Assembly (NCBI GenBank): GCA_963789215.1 | Contig: CAWBJY010000013.1 | Coordinates: 289,034-353,033 of the forward strand | DNA: 64,000 bases | Reading direction: 5' to 3' | From: Phormidesmis sp963789215 | GTDB lineage: Bacteria > Cyanobacteriota > Cyanobacteriia > Phormidesmidales > Phormidesmidaceae | In this document: positions 7,310 through 15,107 of the stretch, piece by piece | Position numbering within the stretch: position 1 is the first letter of the stretch | Layout of the letters: the number at the start of each line of letters is the position of its first letter | Position numbers and translations under genes: made by a program | Notes under the pieces: model-generated | The model's database searches: none | Told to the model about the DNA's origin: nothing | Seen by the model: only the letters and a program-made list of their open reading frames with translations

Positions 7310-9270
7310 AAAGGAGTCGGCAACGTATTCGGGGTGACTTTGCCTAGCTGCTGCATAATCTGTTGCTTTTCAGCTTCGGCTTCACCTTCAAGTGCAGCGA
7401 GCTTGGCCTGAATTTCTTCTTTTACTTGGTTAAGCTCTGTAAGAGCACTGTCTTGACGCTGATTCAGGTTTGATTCTAGAGCGTTTAAGGTTTGTGCGAA
7501 TTTTTCTTCAATAATGGCAAGCCGCTCTTGGGCTGATTTTTGCCGTTCGGCGGCGGCGGCAGCCAGTTCACCGATTTGTTCGCCTAGCCGCGAGTCAAAG
7601 CTGTTGAGCTTTTCGAGGATGACATCTTTGCGGCTCATAACGGTGTTGCGAACGCCGGTAAGTTCGCCGGTGAAGCTGCCTTCGATTTCTTTAAGCGATC
7701 GCAATAGCTGCTGTCGTTCGCTATTAATGCCCGATTGCAAAGTATTTAGCTCTTGCTCGAACTCGCCTTGAAGCTGCTTCACAATACCGAGCGCCCCTTC
7801 TCTTTGCTCACCTAGATCACCTTGCAGCGCGTTGAGCTGAGTAGAGAATTCGCGGGCGGTTTCGGTGAGTTCGGTATAGAGCTGGGTTTTACGAGTATCT
7901 ACGTCATTGCCCATATTAGCGATTTGGGCGCGGAAGCCTTCAGCAGTAGCTTGCAATTGATTGATGGTGTAGCTGCGTTCTTCACTCACACCCGATTGAA
8001 GACTAGAAATTTGTTCTTTAAAGTCGCTGGCAACGCGATCCATATCGCCGAGAATGGTGCCTTTGCGGCCTTCTACATCGGCCTTGAGGGTGGCAAACTG
8101 AGTAAGAAATCCATCGGCAGATTGCCGCAGGCTCTGCATCATATCGGTTTTACGGCTTTCGACTTCGTTGCGAATGGCGTTAAACTGCGAGCGAAGTTCT
8201 TCGGTAGATTGCTGAATGTTTTGTAGGGCGAGATCTTTGCGGCCCAAAGCGCTAGCTTGGAGTTCAACCAGATTTTGAGTGGCGCTAGCTTCAGCGGCTT
8301 GGAGAGTTTCTAAAGAGCGATCGCGCTGCTGCTCAATCTTTTCTTTCGCTTCGGCTTCAGCTTCAGAAAGCTTTGGCCCAAACTCATTGCCGGTTTTAAT
8401 CAGTGAAGCAACAATTCTTTCCTGTTCGGCAATCGTTTCTGCCTGTAAGCTACCTAGCTGGTCAGAAAGAACAGATTCTTTACGCTCTATCTCATCGAAG
8501 AAAGCCGTTTTACGACGCTGAGTTTCTTCTTTAATCACGCCAACATGACGAGAGAATTCGGACTCGGAAGTGGTGAATCGCTGGAGAATTCGCTGGCTTT
8601 CTACAGCCGTCTCGGTCTTCATTTCTTCTAAACTTTGCTTTGCCCGCTTTTGCAAATCTTCAGTAACAGACGAAAAATCGGCGACAGTAGCCTCTAGTTT
8701 CTCATTGACGTTCTCTAGCTGTTGCTCCCAGTTGCGAGCGGCTTGCTGCTTAAAGGCGTCTAGATCGTCTATTAGGCTTTGTAAGACCTGCCGCTGAGCC
8801 GTAATTTCTCGTTGGAAGCTGGTAGAGCGACCCTGAAGTTCACCGGAGGCTTCATCGGCGTCGGCCAAAATTCTATTGAGGCTGCGAGTGGCGTTGTGAA
8901 CCTTGTTTTCTAGCTCGGCTAGTTCGCTGCTTTGCGCACTCATAATGCTAACGACTTCTCGGATGGCCGATTTACGCAAAGACCACAGCATGAGAATGCC
9001 AATGCCAAACAGAAGCGCCAGCGCGACTAGCGTAGCCGTAAGAACAGTATTAGCAGCTTCGGTATCGCGCTGCTGCTGAGCAAGCTGAGCGAGGGGGAGG
9101 GCTTCGGAACTAGCAGGCGCTGCGGCAGGATCTAGCGTTTGCGCCCGAACCTGAGTGCCGTCCGGTCTCTGCGCCTGCGCGTTAAGACTATCAATGCTCG
9201 ATACCCAACATCCTGCCAGCAAACTACTTGCGGCTATCATCAAGCGCCAATTTTTTTGCTTCCCCTGCAT
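7306..9270 (-). CDS. Membrane-anchored coiled-coil protein with 29-residue repeats
   Basis: About 654 residues from the ATG at 9270, which is preceded by AAGAGGT; an upstream in-frame ATG at 9315 is also possible. The N terminus is signal-like and contains the lipobox LAGC (Cys21), followed by an AQA site at about 31-33. A transmembrane helix (VLTATLVALALLFGIGILML) lies at about 76-95. Everything after it is long helix. From about residue 239 to 619 the sequence runs in a 29-residue period: F/L at 1, Q near 4, hydrophobic at 5 and 8, R/K near 15-16, Leu near 23. Units of 25 or 33 residues (29 -/+ 4) interrupt it. The protein resembles apolipoprotein-like or filament-forming coiled coils; no catalytic domain is seen. 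It overlaps the TPR gene by 4 bp. Function unknown. Confidence 0.75.
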   Translation of the reverse strand: MQGKQKNWRLMIAASSLLAGCWVSSIDSLNAQAQRPDGTQVRAQTLDPAAAPASSEALPLAQLAQQQRDTEAANTVLTATLVALALLFGIGILMLWSLRKSAIREVVSIMSAQSSELAELENKVHNATRSLNRILADADEASGELQGRSTSFQREITAQRQVLQSLIDDLDAFKQQAARNWEQQLENVNEKLEATVADFSSVTEDLQKRAKQSLEEMKTETAVESQRILQRFTTSESEFSRHVGVIKEETQRRKTAFFDEIERKESVLSDQLGSLQAETIAEQERIVASLIKTGNEFGPKLSEAEAEAKEKIEQQRDRSLETLQAAEASATQNLVELQASALGRKDLALQNIQQSTEELRSQFNAIRNEVESRKTDMMQSLRQSADGFLTQFATLKADVEGRKGTILGDMDRVASDFKEQISSLQSGVSEERSYTINQLQATAEGFRAQIANMGNDVDTRKTQLYTELTETAREFSTQLNALQGDLGEQREGALGIVKQLQGEFEQELNTLQSGINSERQQLLRSLKEIEGSFTGELTGVRNTVMSRKDVILEKLNSFDSRLGEQIGELAAAAAERQKSAQERLAIIEEKFAQTLNALESNLNQRQDSALTELNQVKEEIQAKLAALEGEAEAEKQQIMQQLGKVTPNTLPTPL

Positions 9271-9429
9271 GGGTGACCTCTTACCGTTGCTGATGTGCGC
9301 AGTTTGCCCCTGCATTTTACCTGAAGGGGTCAGATTAGCAGATCGGTGGAGCGGTGGTGATAACCGAGCAGTGCGTATCTGAAGTTATCTAGCCGCCTCT
9401 CCAGTATGATTTAAACAGCCGCAATCTCT

Positions 9430-9451
9430 TAACGTCCACTTAACGTCCACT
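9430..9451. repeat. Tandem duplication, 11 bp x2, abutting a start codon
   Basis: TAACGTCCACT occurs at 9430-9440 and 9441-9451, ending one base before the ATG at 9453 of the SagB-like gene. The second copy occupies the place where a Shine-Dalgarno sequence would lie, and none is visible. Confidence 0.85.
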
Positions 9452-9452
9452 T

Positions 9453-11045
9453 ATGGTAGATATTTCCATCGCTCAGCACTATCATCAGCGCACAAAGTAC
9501 GACCCGGACACCATTGGCAGAAAAAGCGGCGGATTGAATTGGGCGCTGCAGCCGCGGCCTTACAAGGATTACAAAATTGGGCAGGAGATAGATCTTAAGC
9601 CTTATTTAGAGAAGGCAAAAGCCGATGCGGACGACGAGTGGCGCTGGTGGCAGCGGCTGTCGCGACTACTGATCGACAGCTATGGGCTGACGGCTAAAGT
9701 AATCACTCAATCGGGTGAACCGATGTATCTGCGCTCTGCGCCTTCGGCGGGTGGGCTGTATCCGGCGGAGATTTATATTTTGTCTCGGGGAACGGCTTTG
9801 CTGCCGCCAGGGCTGTACAACTATCAGGTGCGGACACATTCGCTGGTGCGCTACTGGGATACGCACCCCTGGCAGGATTTGCAGGCGGCTTGCTTTTGGC
9901 ACCCGGCGCTAGAGACAACGGAGCTAGCGCTGGTCGTGAGCACAATCTTTCAGCGGTCGGCCTGGCGATATCAGGACAGGGCCTATCGGCGGGTGTTTTT
10001 AGATTCGGGGCACTTGCTGGGAAATTTGGAGCTAGCGGGGACGCTGTGCGACTATCGGCCTCATCTCATTGGCGGGTTTGCCGATGAAGCGGTAAATCAG
10101 CTTTTGTATCTAGACGGGGTGGAAGAAAGTGCGATCGCGGTTCTAGCCCTAGCCGATCTCTTTGAAGTAAATCAGAATCTATCGCCTGCTTGCAGCGCTT
10201 TGCCTAGCTCAGCCCATACAGACATTGGAAGAATTGCAGACGGAGAGCTGCTGGTTTATCTACATCAAAATTCGCTAATTCCGTTTGACGCAGGATTTGG
10301 TCAGCGAGAGCAAAAAGACAGCGAATCTGTGCCGCCTGCGGTTGAGTGGATAGACAAAGCGGCTGATGAGAAAGACGATAACCTCGAAGAAAAACCCAAG
10401 CTAGACAAGTACAACTTTCCGTTTGGCATTATGGTGTCGACCAAGACGCAGCCGATTCCCTGGGGAGACGATTTAGCAGAGCTAGAAGATACGCTGCTAA
10501 AACGGCGGTCTACCCGGCGGTATGCAGGCGCGGCCCTGAGCCGGGCAGATTTGTTTGCGCTGCTCGACTTTACCTATCACCCCGAGCACTATCGGCTGCA
10601 AGGCTTCGATCAGCAGCCGGACTATTTCGACCTGGATTTGATTGAAACATTTGTAGCCGTTTCTAAGGTCGATACGATGGAATCTGGCTGCTATTACTAT
10701 GCGCCACAGGCGGAAGAATTACGACAGATTCGGTTTAACCAGTTTCAAGAAGAGCTGCATTACCTGTGTTTGGGGCAAGACCTTGGGCGAGATGCCGGAG
10801 CGGTAATTTTTCATACGGCGAACTTGGCAGCAGCCGTAGCTAAGTACGGCGATAGGGCCTATCGCTATTTGCATATGGATGCAGGACATTTAGGCCAAAG
10901 ACTGAACTTGGCCGCAACGCGGCGCGAGATTGGGGTAAGTGGGATTGCGGGCTTCTTTGACGATCAGGTAAATGAACTGCTGAGCATTCCGGCAGAAGAA
11001 GCGGTGCTGTACATCACCACGGTAGGGCAAAAAGCACGGCGGTAA
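9453..11045 (+). CDS. SagB/ThcOx-family double nitroreductase-like oxidoreductase
   Basis: A 530-residue protein with two nitroreductase-like halves. The first, about residues 60-240, contains RSAPSAGGLYPAEIYIL from residue 94, the hallmark FMN-binding segment of SagB-type dehydrogenases. The second, about 340-530, starts with KRRSTRRYAGAALSRADL (RRS near 351) and ends with YRYLHMDAGHLGQRLNLAA. SagB/ThcOx enzymes oxidise thiazolines or oxazolines in peptide natural products with FMN. No cyclodehydratase (YcaO), precursor peptide or protease lies nearby, so this copy may act on another substrate. It stands alone; transcription runs towards a convergent DUF2382 gene. Confidence 0.8.
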   Translation: MVDISIAQHYHQRTKYDPDTIGRKSGGLNWALQPRPYKDYKIGQEIDLKPYLEKAKADADDEWRWWQRLSRLLIDSYGLTAKVITQSGEPMYLRSAPSAGGLYPAEIYILSRGTALLPPGLYNYQVRTHSLVRYWDTHPWQDLQAACFWHPALETTELALVVSTIFQRSAWRYQDRAYRRVFLDSGHLLGNLELAGTLCDYRPHLIGGFADEAVNQLLYLDGVEESAIAVLALADLFEVNQNLSPACSALPSSAHTDIGRIADGELLVYLHQNSLIPFDAGFGQREQKDSESVPPAVEWIDKAADEKDDNLEEKPKLDKYNFPFGIMVSTKTQPIPWGDDLAELEDTLLKRRSTRRYAGAALSRADLFALLDFTYHPEHYRLQGFDQQPDYFDLDLIETFVAVSKVDTMESGCYYYAPQAEELRQIRFNQFQEELHYLCLGQDLGRDAGAVIFHTANLAAAVAKYGDRAYRYLHMDAGHLGQRLNLAATRREIGVSGIAGFFDDQVNELLSIPAEEAVLYITTVGQKARR

Positions 11046-11144
11046 GAGAGCGATAATTAAGCGGCTGAATTTTCAGCGGTTGGTGACGATCGCGCTTTTA
11101 ACAACTTCGAAACTAGATCAAGTTCAGTTTCGCCAGTCCTAATT

Positions 11145-12005
11145 CTATTCAGGCAAATCTGAATTTGGTTCAACCCAATCTATTTCAGGATTTCCCTGCG
11201 TCTTAACGTCTAATTCTTCGTGACGGACAGTCTGCTGAATGCGGACAACATCTTGAACAACTTCTTTACGAACAGACACATTTTGATAAGGCACGACGCG
11301 CCGACAGACTTCGGCCTGCTCTTCGTAAATGCCCATACGAACAGTGCCATCTTCTGAGACTTCGGCATCGCCAAAATCTACTCGCGTTTGGCCACTGTAG
11401 ATAGATTCGATTTCAATAATGACCTTCTCTCGGGTGATAGGAACGTCTGTGTCTGTAGTTTCGGTAATTACCTGCTTAGAGATTTTAACTTCGCCAGTTT
11501 TAATACGCTGCTTTTGAGTAAATAGCCGCTCTTCGTATAGTTGAATAGGACGCTCGCTAGTGGGCGCAGCCTCAACGATAGGCTCTGTGATAACCGGCTC
11601 TTCGACTACTGCTTTAGGATCTTCCACCATAAAGGCAATACCCTCTACTGGCGCAGACTGCTCTACAGCCAAAGATTGTTCTAAAGCGTATTCTGGCTGA
11701 TTGTAAATTTCACCAGTTTCGCTATAGGGCTGTAGATTTCTGAATTCTTCTCGATTGAGCGATCGCACATACACTACGTTTTGTTCAAAATTGCTTGTAC
11801 ATCGACTAGTAGGGAGTAGAACCTGCGATCTGCCCATATCGACCACTAAAAACTGAACGCGATTTTCGCCATCTATCAAAATATCTTTGACTGTACCGAC
11901 CTTGGCATCTTCGGCGCTACGAACGGTCATCCCTTTGACCTCATTGCCGTTGAAGTAAACGTCAGGGTAGTTGGGATAGCGATCGCTGATTCTATACAGT
12001 GTCAT
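11145..12005 (-). CDS. PRC-barrel and DUF2382 domain protein
   Basis: A 286-residue protein. Residues about 20-90 form a PRC-barrel (GMTVRSAEDAKVGTVKDIL, VQFLVVDMG). Residues about 150-280 match DUF2382 (YsnF/AvaK type): PIQLYEERLFTQKQRIKTGEV, then EVCRRVVPYQNVSVRKEVV and a final RQTVRHEELDV. Proteins of this type are linked to general stress and, in Anabaena, to akinetes (AvaK); the biochemical role is unknown. It is divergent from the small membrane protein at 12372 and a distant paralogue of the protein at 13296, which suggests a related function for all three. Confidence 0.85.
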   Translation of the reverse strand: MTLYRISDRYPNYPDVYFNGNEVKGMTVRSAEDAKVGTVKDILIDGENRVQFLVVDMGRSQVLLPTSRCTSNFEQNVVYVRSLNREEFRNLQPYSETGEIYNQPEYALEQSLAVEQSAPVEGIAFMVEDPKAVVEEPVITEPIVEAAPTSERPIQLYEERLFTQKQRIKTGEVKISKQVITETTDTDVPITREKVIIEIESIYSGQTRVDFGDAEVSEDGTVRMGIYEEQAEVCRRVVPYQNVSVRKEVVQDVVRIQQTVRHEELDVKTQGNPEIDWVEPNSDLPE

Positions 12006-12371
12006 GGTGCTCAGCTCAGTACAGGTTCTTTATAATAGTGGACTAACGGTGGGTCTATTTAGTCCGCCAAGAGGAATGATTTTCAACTAATTGATTGATC
12101 TATCAACTAATCTTGATCGATTTAGAAAAAGTTGCATGTGACGTATTCACAGCGTTCTGAAACTTTCCCTTCTATGGGTCGACGATGTTTGTTCAAAGCT
12201 CTTCCTAAATGCGATCGCGTATCTATCTTTTGAGAGGCTCCAGTTACGTAGCAATTGCATAAGGTGTGTAGACATTCGCACAGATCTAACTTTGGTATTT
12301 ACTGGTACTATTTAGTTTGCCTTCGTGTGCATTGCGAAAAAACCACTAAACGATTATTAAGGAGCTGAACC
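12006..12371. other. 366-bp divergent intergenic region
   Basis: This gap lies between two divergently transcribed stress-type genes and should hold both promoters. A TATAAT lies at 12031-12036 on the plus strand, but no good -35 stands 17 bp before it. One HIP1 octamer core is present. No RNA gene or ORF was recognised. Confidence 0.5.
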
Positions 12372-13007
12372 ATGACCTATAGCGAAAGAGCCGATGCGGG
12401 CGTCCGTCCCGTACAAACAACGACGGTCCCTCTAGTTGACTACCACGACACGGTGCGATGGGGGCCAATTTTTGCGGGCATCGTCGTTGGAATTGTCTCA
12501 CAGCTACTGCTGAGCGCTTTGCTAGCTTCGATTGGAGGGTTGGCAGCAGGCGATGCTTCTGCCAACACAATCGGCACAGGTCTAGGTATTGGCGCAATAA
12601 TCAGCTTGCTAATTTCGCTGTTTTTGGGTGGACTAACCATGGCCTCTTCTTGCGGCCCTATGAACAGCAAAACATCGATGCTCAACGCTATTGTGATGTG
12701 GGCAACGACTCTAGTGCTCAGTGGCTTCTTACTCACCAGCGGCGTTTCTGGCGTATTTGGCGTGATTGCCGCTAACGCTGGCCCAGCGGTTACGCAAGTA
12801 GAACAAGCAACGGGTGCGTCTATCCCAGATAGTCAAGCTGAAGTGAGTGAGGCTATTCCCAATATCACAGCACAACAGGCGGAAGGCGCGGCTGCGGCTG
12901 CGGCTAAGGGCGGTCTTGCGTTCTTAATCGGCTCTTTGCTGGCGTTAGCCGCTGCGCTAGTCGGCGCTACAGTTGGTGCTAAAAAGCCTAGAGCTGTTGT
13001 TCGGTAG
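12372..13007 (+). CDS. Small four-helix membrane protein of unknown function
   Basis: A 211-residue protein with about four hydrophobic segments: WGPIFAGIVVGIVSQLLLSALL, GIGAIISLLISLFLGGLTMA, a third around 105-130 and a C-terminal one (GGLAFLIGSLLALAAALVGA). It ends in a short basic tail. Between helices 3 and 4 lies a polar loop of about 50 residues. The ribosome binding site AAGGAG is ideally spaced before the ATG. I do not recognise a named family. It lies between two PRC/DUF2382 genes and is followed by a strong terminator, so it forms its own transcript. A role in the envelope stress response is a guess from context. Confidence 0.75.
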   Translation: MTYSERADAGVRPVQTTTVPLVDYHDTVRWGPIFAGIVVGIVSQLLLSALLASIGGLAAGDASANTIGTGLGIGAIISLLISLFLGGLTMASSCGPMNSKTSMLNAIVMWATTLVLSGFLLTSGVSGVFGVIAANAGPAVTQVEQATGASIPDSQAEVSEAIPNITAQQAEGAAAAAAKGGLAFLIGSLLALAAALVGATVGAKKPRAVVR

Positions 13008-13076
13008 TCTTTTTAGCAAAGTAACTGATTCTCTTATCCAATCAGCTACTTAAATCAATATTGCTAATTGTAAAGA

Positions 13077-13107
13077 GGAGATGTCTGAATACAGGCATCT
13101 CCTTTTT
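13077..13107 (+). terminator. Rho-independent terminator after the membrane-protein gene
   Basis: GGAGATG at 13077-13083 pairs with CATCTCC at 13096-13102, followed by five T (13103-13107). It lies 70 bp after the stop of the gene at 12372. Confidence 0.85.
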
Positions 13108-13295
13108 GTATGAGATTTTTAGAAAGTTGTTTCTTTTCTTCACATCTTTAGATAAGGCCAAGCTGTTTCTATTGAGGTAGGCATTATCATCCGATGTCTC
13201 TCTATCGTCTAATGATGCTGACTGATGACTTCTCTAACATTTAGTTTATTGGCCTAAGCCAACAACTACAAACCTATTCTACGGAGTCCCCACAC

Positions 13296-14198
13296 ATGAC
13301 ACTTGTTAGCCTAAAAGAAACCTATCCCGACTATCGCAATCAGTTCAGCGACAACAGCCTTAGCCACATTGATGATTACAGTGTGTATGCTAGCGGCGAT
13401 GACAAAGTTGGCACTGTAGAAGATGGATTATTCGACGATACGACCGGTCAATTTCGCTATTTAATCGTTGATACAGGCGTCTGGATCTTTGGGAAAAAAG
13501 TGTTGTTGCCGATTGGCGCTGCTCGCTTCGACAACGCTCAAGAGCGCGTATATGTAGAAGGACTCACAAAAGATCAAGTAGAGCACCTACCTAAGTACGA
13601 AGGCACTAAGTCTGTTGACTATGACTACGAAGAAAGAGTGCGCGGCGTTTATCGCGAAAACAGCGTAGAGCAGAGCGTTCCTGTCGAAGGCACAGGCATT
13701 GCTGCGGGTACTAGTGCAGCCGTTGGTACAGCCGCAGGTAGAGCGTACACTCCAGATACCTATCGCTACGATGAGCATGACGCTGATCTGTACGCGATGG
13801 ATAGAACTGATGAGAACCAGCCTATTCGCCTTTACGAAGAGCGGTTAGTTGCGGGCAAAGAGCGCGTTCAGGCAGGCGCTGTTAGAGTCGGTAAGCGCGT
13901 CGAGTCTCAGACGGCTGAAGTCTCTGTTCCTCTTGAAAAAGAGCGCGTAGTCATTGAGCGTACAACGCCAACCACGACTACCGGTGTAGCGACAGATCAC
14001 GTTTTTGAAGACGGTGAAGTAGCGAATGTAGAAGTCTTTGAAGAGCAGGCCAATGTTCGCAAAGAGGCATTTGTGCGAGAAGAAGTCAACGTTCGCAAAG
14101 AAACCCGTGAAGAAGTTGTGCATGAGCAGGCTACCGTACGCCGCGAAGAGCTAGATGTTGATGGCGATGGCGTTGCCGATATCATAGATAACAAGTAG
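13296..14198 (+). CDS. PRC-barrel and DUF2382 domain protein
   Basis: A 300-residue protein: a PRC-barrel at about residues 25-95 (KVGTVEDGLFDDTTGQ, RYLIVDTGVW), a Gly/Ala-rich linker, then a DUF2382 domain from about 172 (PIRLYEERLVAGKERVQAG). The end contains repeated short VRKE/VRRE units (EEQANVRKE, REEVNVRKE, HEQATVRREELDV) and finishes with DVDGDGVADIIDNK, a dockerin/EF-hand-like Asp-rich tail that could bind calcium. GGAG precedes the ATG. It is a distant paralogue of the gene at 11145. The family is associated with stress resistance; the biochemical role is unknown. Confidence 0.85.
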   Translation: MTLVSLKETYPDYRNQFSDNSLSHIDDYSVYASGDDKVGTVEDGLFDDTTGQFRYLIVDTGVWIFGKKVLLPIGAARFDNAQERVYVEGLTKDQVEHLPKYEGTKSVDYDYEERVRGVYRENSVEQSVPVEGTGIAAGTSAAVGTAAGRAYTPDTYRYDEHDADLYAMDRTDENQPIRLYEERLVAGKERVQAGAVRVGKRVESQTAEVSVPLEKERVVIERTTPTTTTGVATDHVFEDGEVANVEVFEEQANVRKEAFVREEVNVRKETREEVVHEQATVRREELDVDGDGVADIIDNK

Positions 14199-14274
14199 GT
14201 AGATAATAAGCAGCTAGATAATCGGTAGCATTTTGCCGATAGCTAGTCGCTTTTCAATAGCCGTCTAATGATAG

Positions 14275-14304
14275 AAAAGCCGTCTCTGTAGAGGCGGCTT
14301 TTTT
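14275..14304 (+). terminator. Rho-independent terminator after the second DUF2382 gene
   Basis: AAAAGCCGTCTC at 14275-14286 pairs (one G:T) with GAGGCGGCTTTT at 14291-14302 around a TGTA loop, and is followed by more T. Because of the flanking A and T runs it could also act in reverse for the convergent LuxR gene. Confidence 0.85.
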
Positions 14305-14339
14305 GCGCTTTTAAGATGCAACTATCTAATATGAATTAG

Positions 14340-15092
14340 CTAGAGCCTGACTAGTCCGTTTCGGATGCCTACTGCAACGGCTTCTGTTCGACTAGAGACG
14401 TTGAGTTTAGAGAGAATGGCACTAATGTGAAATTTGGCGGTGTGTTCTGAGATGGTAAGCGCGATCGCAATTTCTTTGTTAGTAATGCCGTTGGCTAGCT
14501 GGTTAAGAACTTCTAGCTCTCTAGTCGTTAAGGGTTCTAGCGTGTTCTCTATCACATCCTCTAAATTAGAGTCAGCAACGGCAAAGCGGTAAGCGGCCCG
14601 GTCGAAGAGAGCTTCTGCAACCTCAGGATGAATAACCGTTAAACCCTGAACGATGGCAGCGATCGCACTTCTAACCTGCCCAGCCGATGCCGTTATGGGT
14701 AAAAGGCTCACCAGCCCGGTGCTAAGTAACGGGCTATCCAATAGCCGAACAAAAAAATCACTGTTCTCTAAACTGCTGTCGACCATCAAAAGCAGCGGAA
14801 GGCTCTCTTCAGGTAAAAAAGTCTCAGTAATTTGAGTCAGGTCAGCAAGGTCGCCTTCTCCAATAGAAGAGAGATTAGAAGAGAGATCTATAATGGCAAG
14901 ATCGGCTGTTTGGGTTTGTAGCCACAAGGTAAGCGATCGCAAGCTGCTAACTTCGCCCACAATTTGAGTAGATAGCGCTGGCGAAATCTCATTAGAAAAA
15001 GACGCCGCCAACGCAGCAAGTCCGGCGCGAGCAACTGAACTGTGCGCACAGATAATAAGCGCTGTCGTTGGCAGAGTTACCAGCACATTCAT
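14340..15092 (-). CDS. LuxR-type regulator with degenerate receiver
   Basis: About 250 residues from the ATG at 15092; a GTG at 15107 is also in frame. The last 65 residues are a textbook LuxR/GerE helix-turn-helix (LTTRELEVLNQLANGITNKEI, HTAKFHISAILSKLNV). The N-terminal part follows the NarL-type receiver in length and pattern, but the acidic pair after beta-1 is replaced (ICAHSSVARAGL against the usual DDH.LVRAGL) and the conserved Lys is Pro (SLLPITAS). An Asp remains at the usual phospho-site (AIIDLSSN). Phosphorylation as in normal response regulators is therefore doubtful. It begins 16 bp after the stop of the HtrA-like gene, so the two form an operon. Confidence 0.8.
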   Translation of the reverse strand: MNVLVTLPTTALIICAHSSVARAGLAALAASFSNEISPALSTQIVGEVSSLRSLTLWLQTQTADLAIIDLSSNLSSIGEGDLADLTQITETFLPEESLPLLLMVDSSLENSDFFVRLLDSPLLSTGLVSLLPITASAGQVRSAIAAIVQGLTVIHPEVAEALFDRAAYRFAVADSNLEDVIENTLEPLTTRELEVLNQLANGITNKEIAIALTISEHTAKFHISAILSKLNVSSRTEAVAVGIRNGLVRL

Positions 15093-15107
15093 AAACCTAC
15101 CGTTCAC

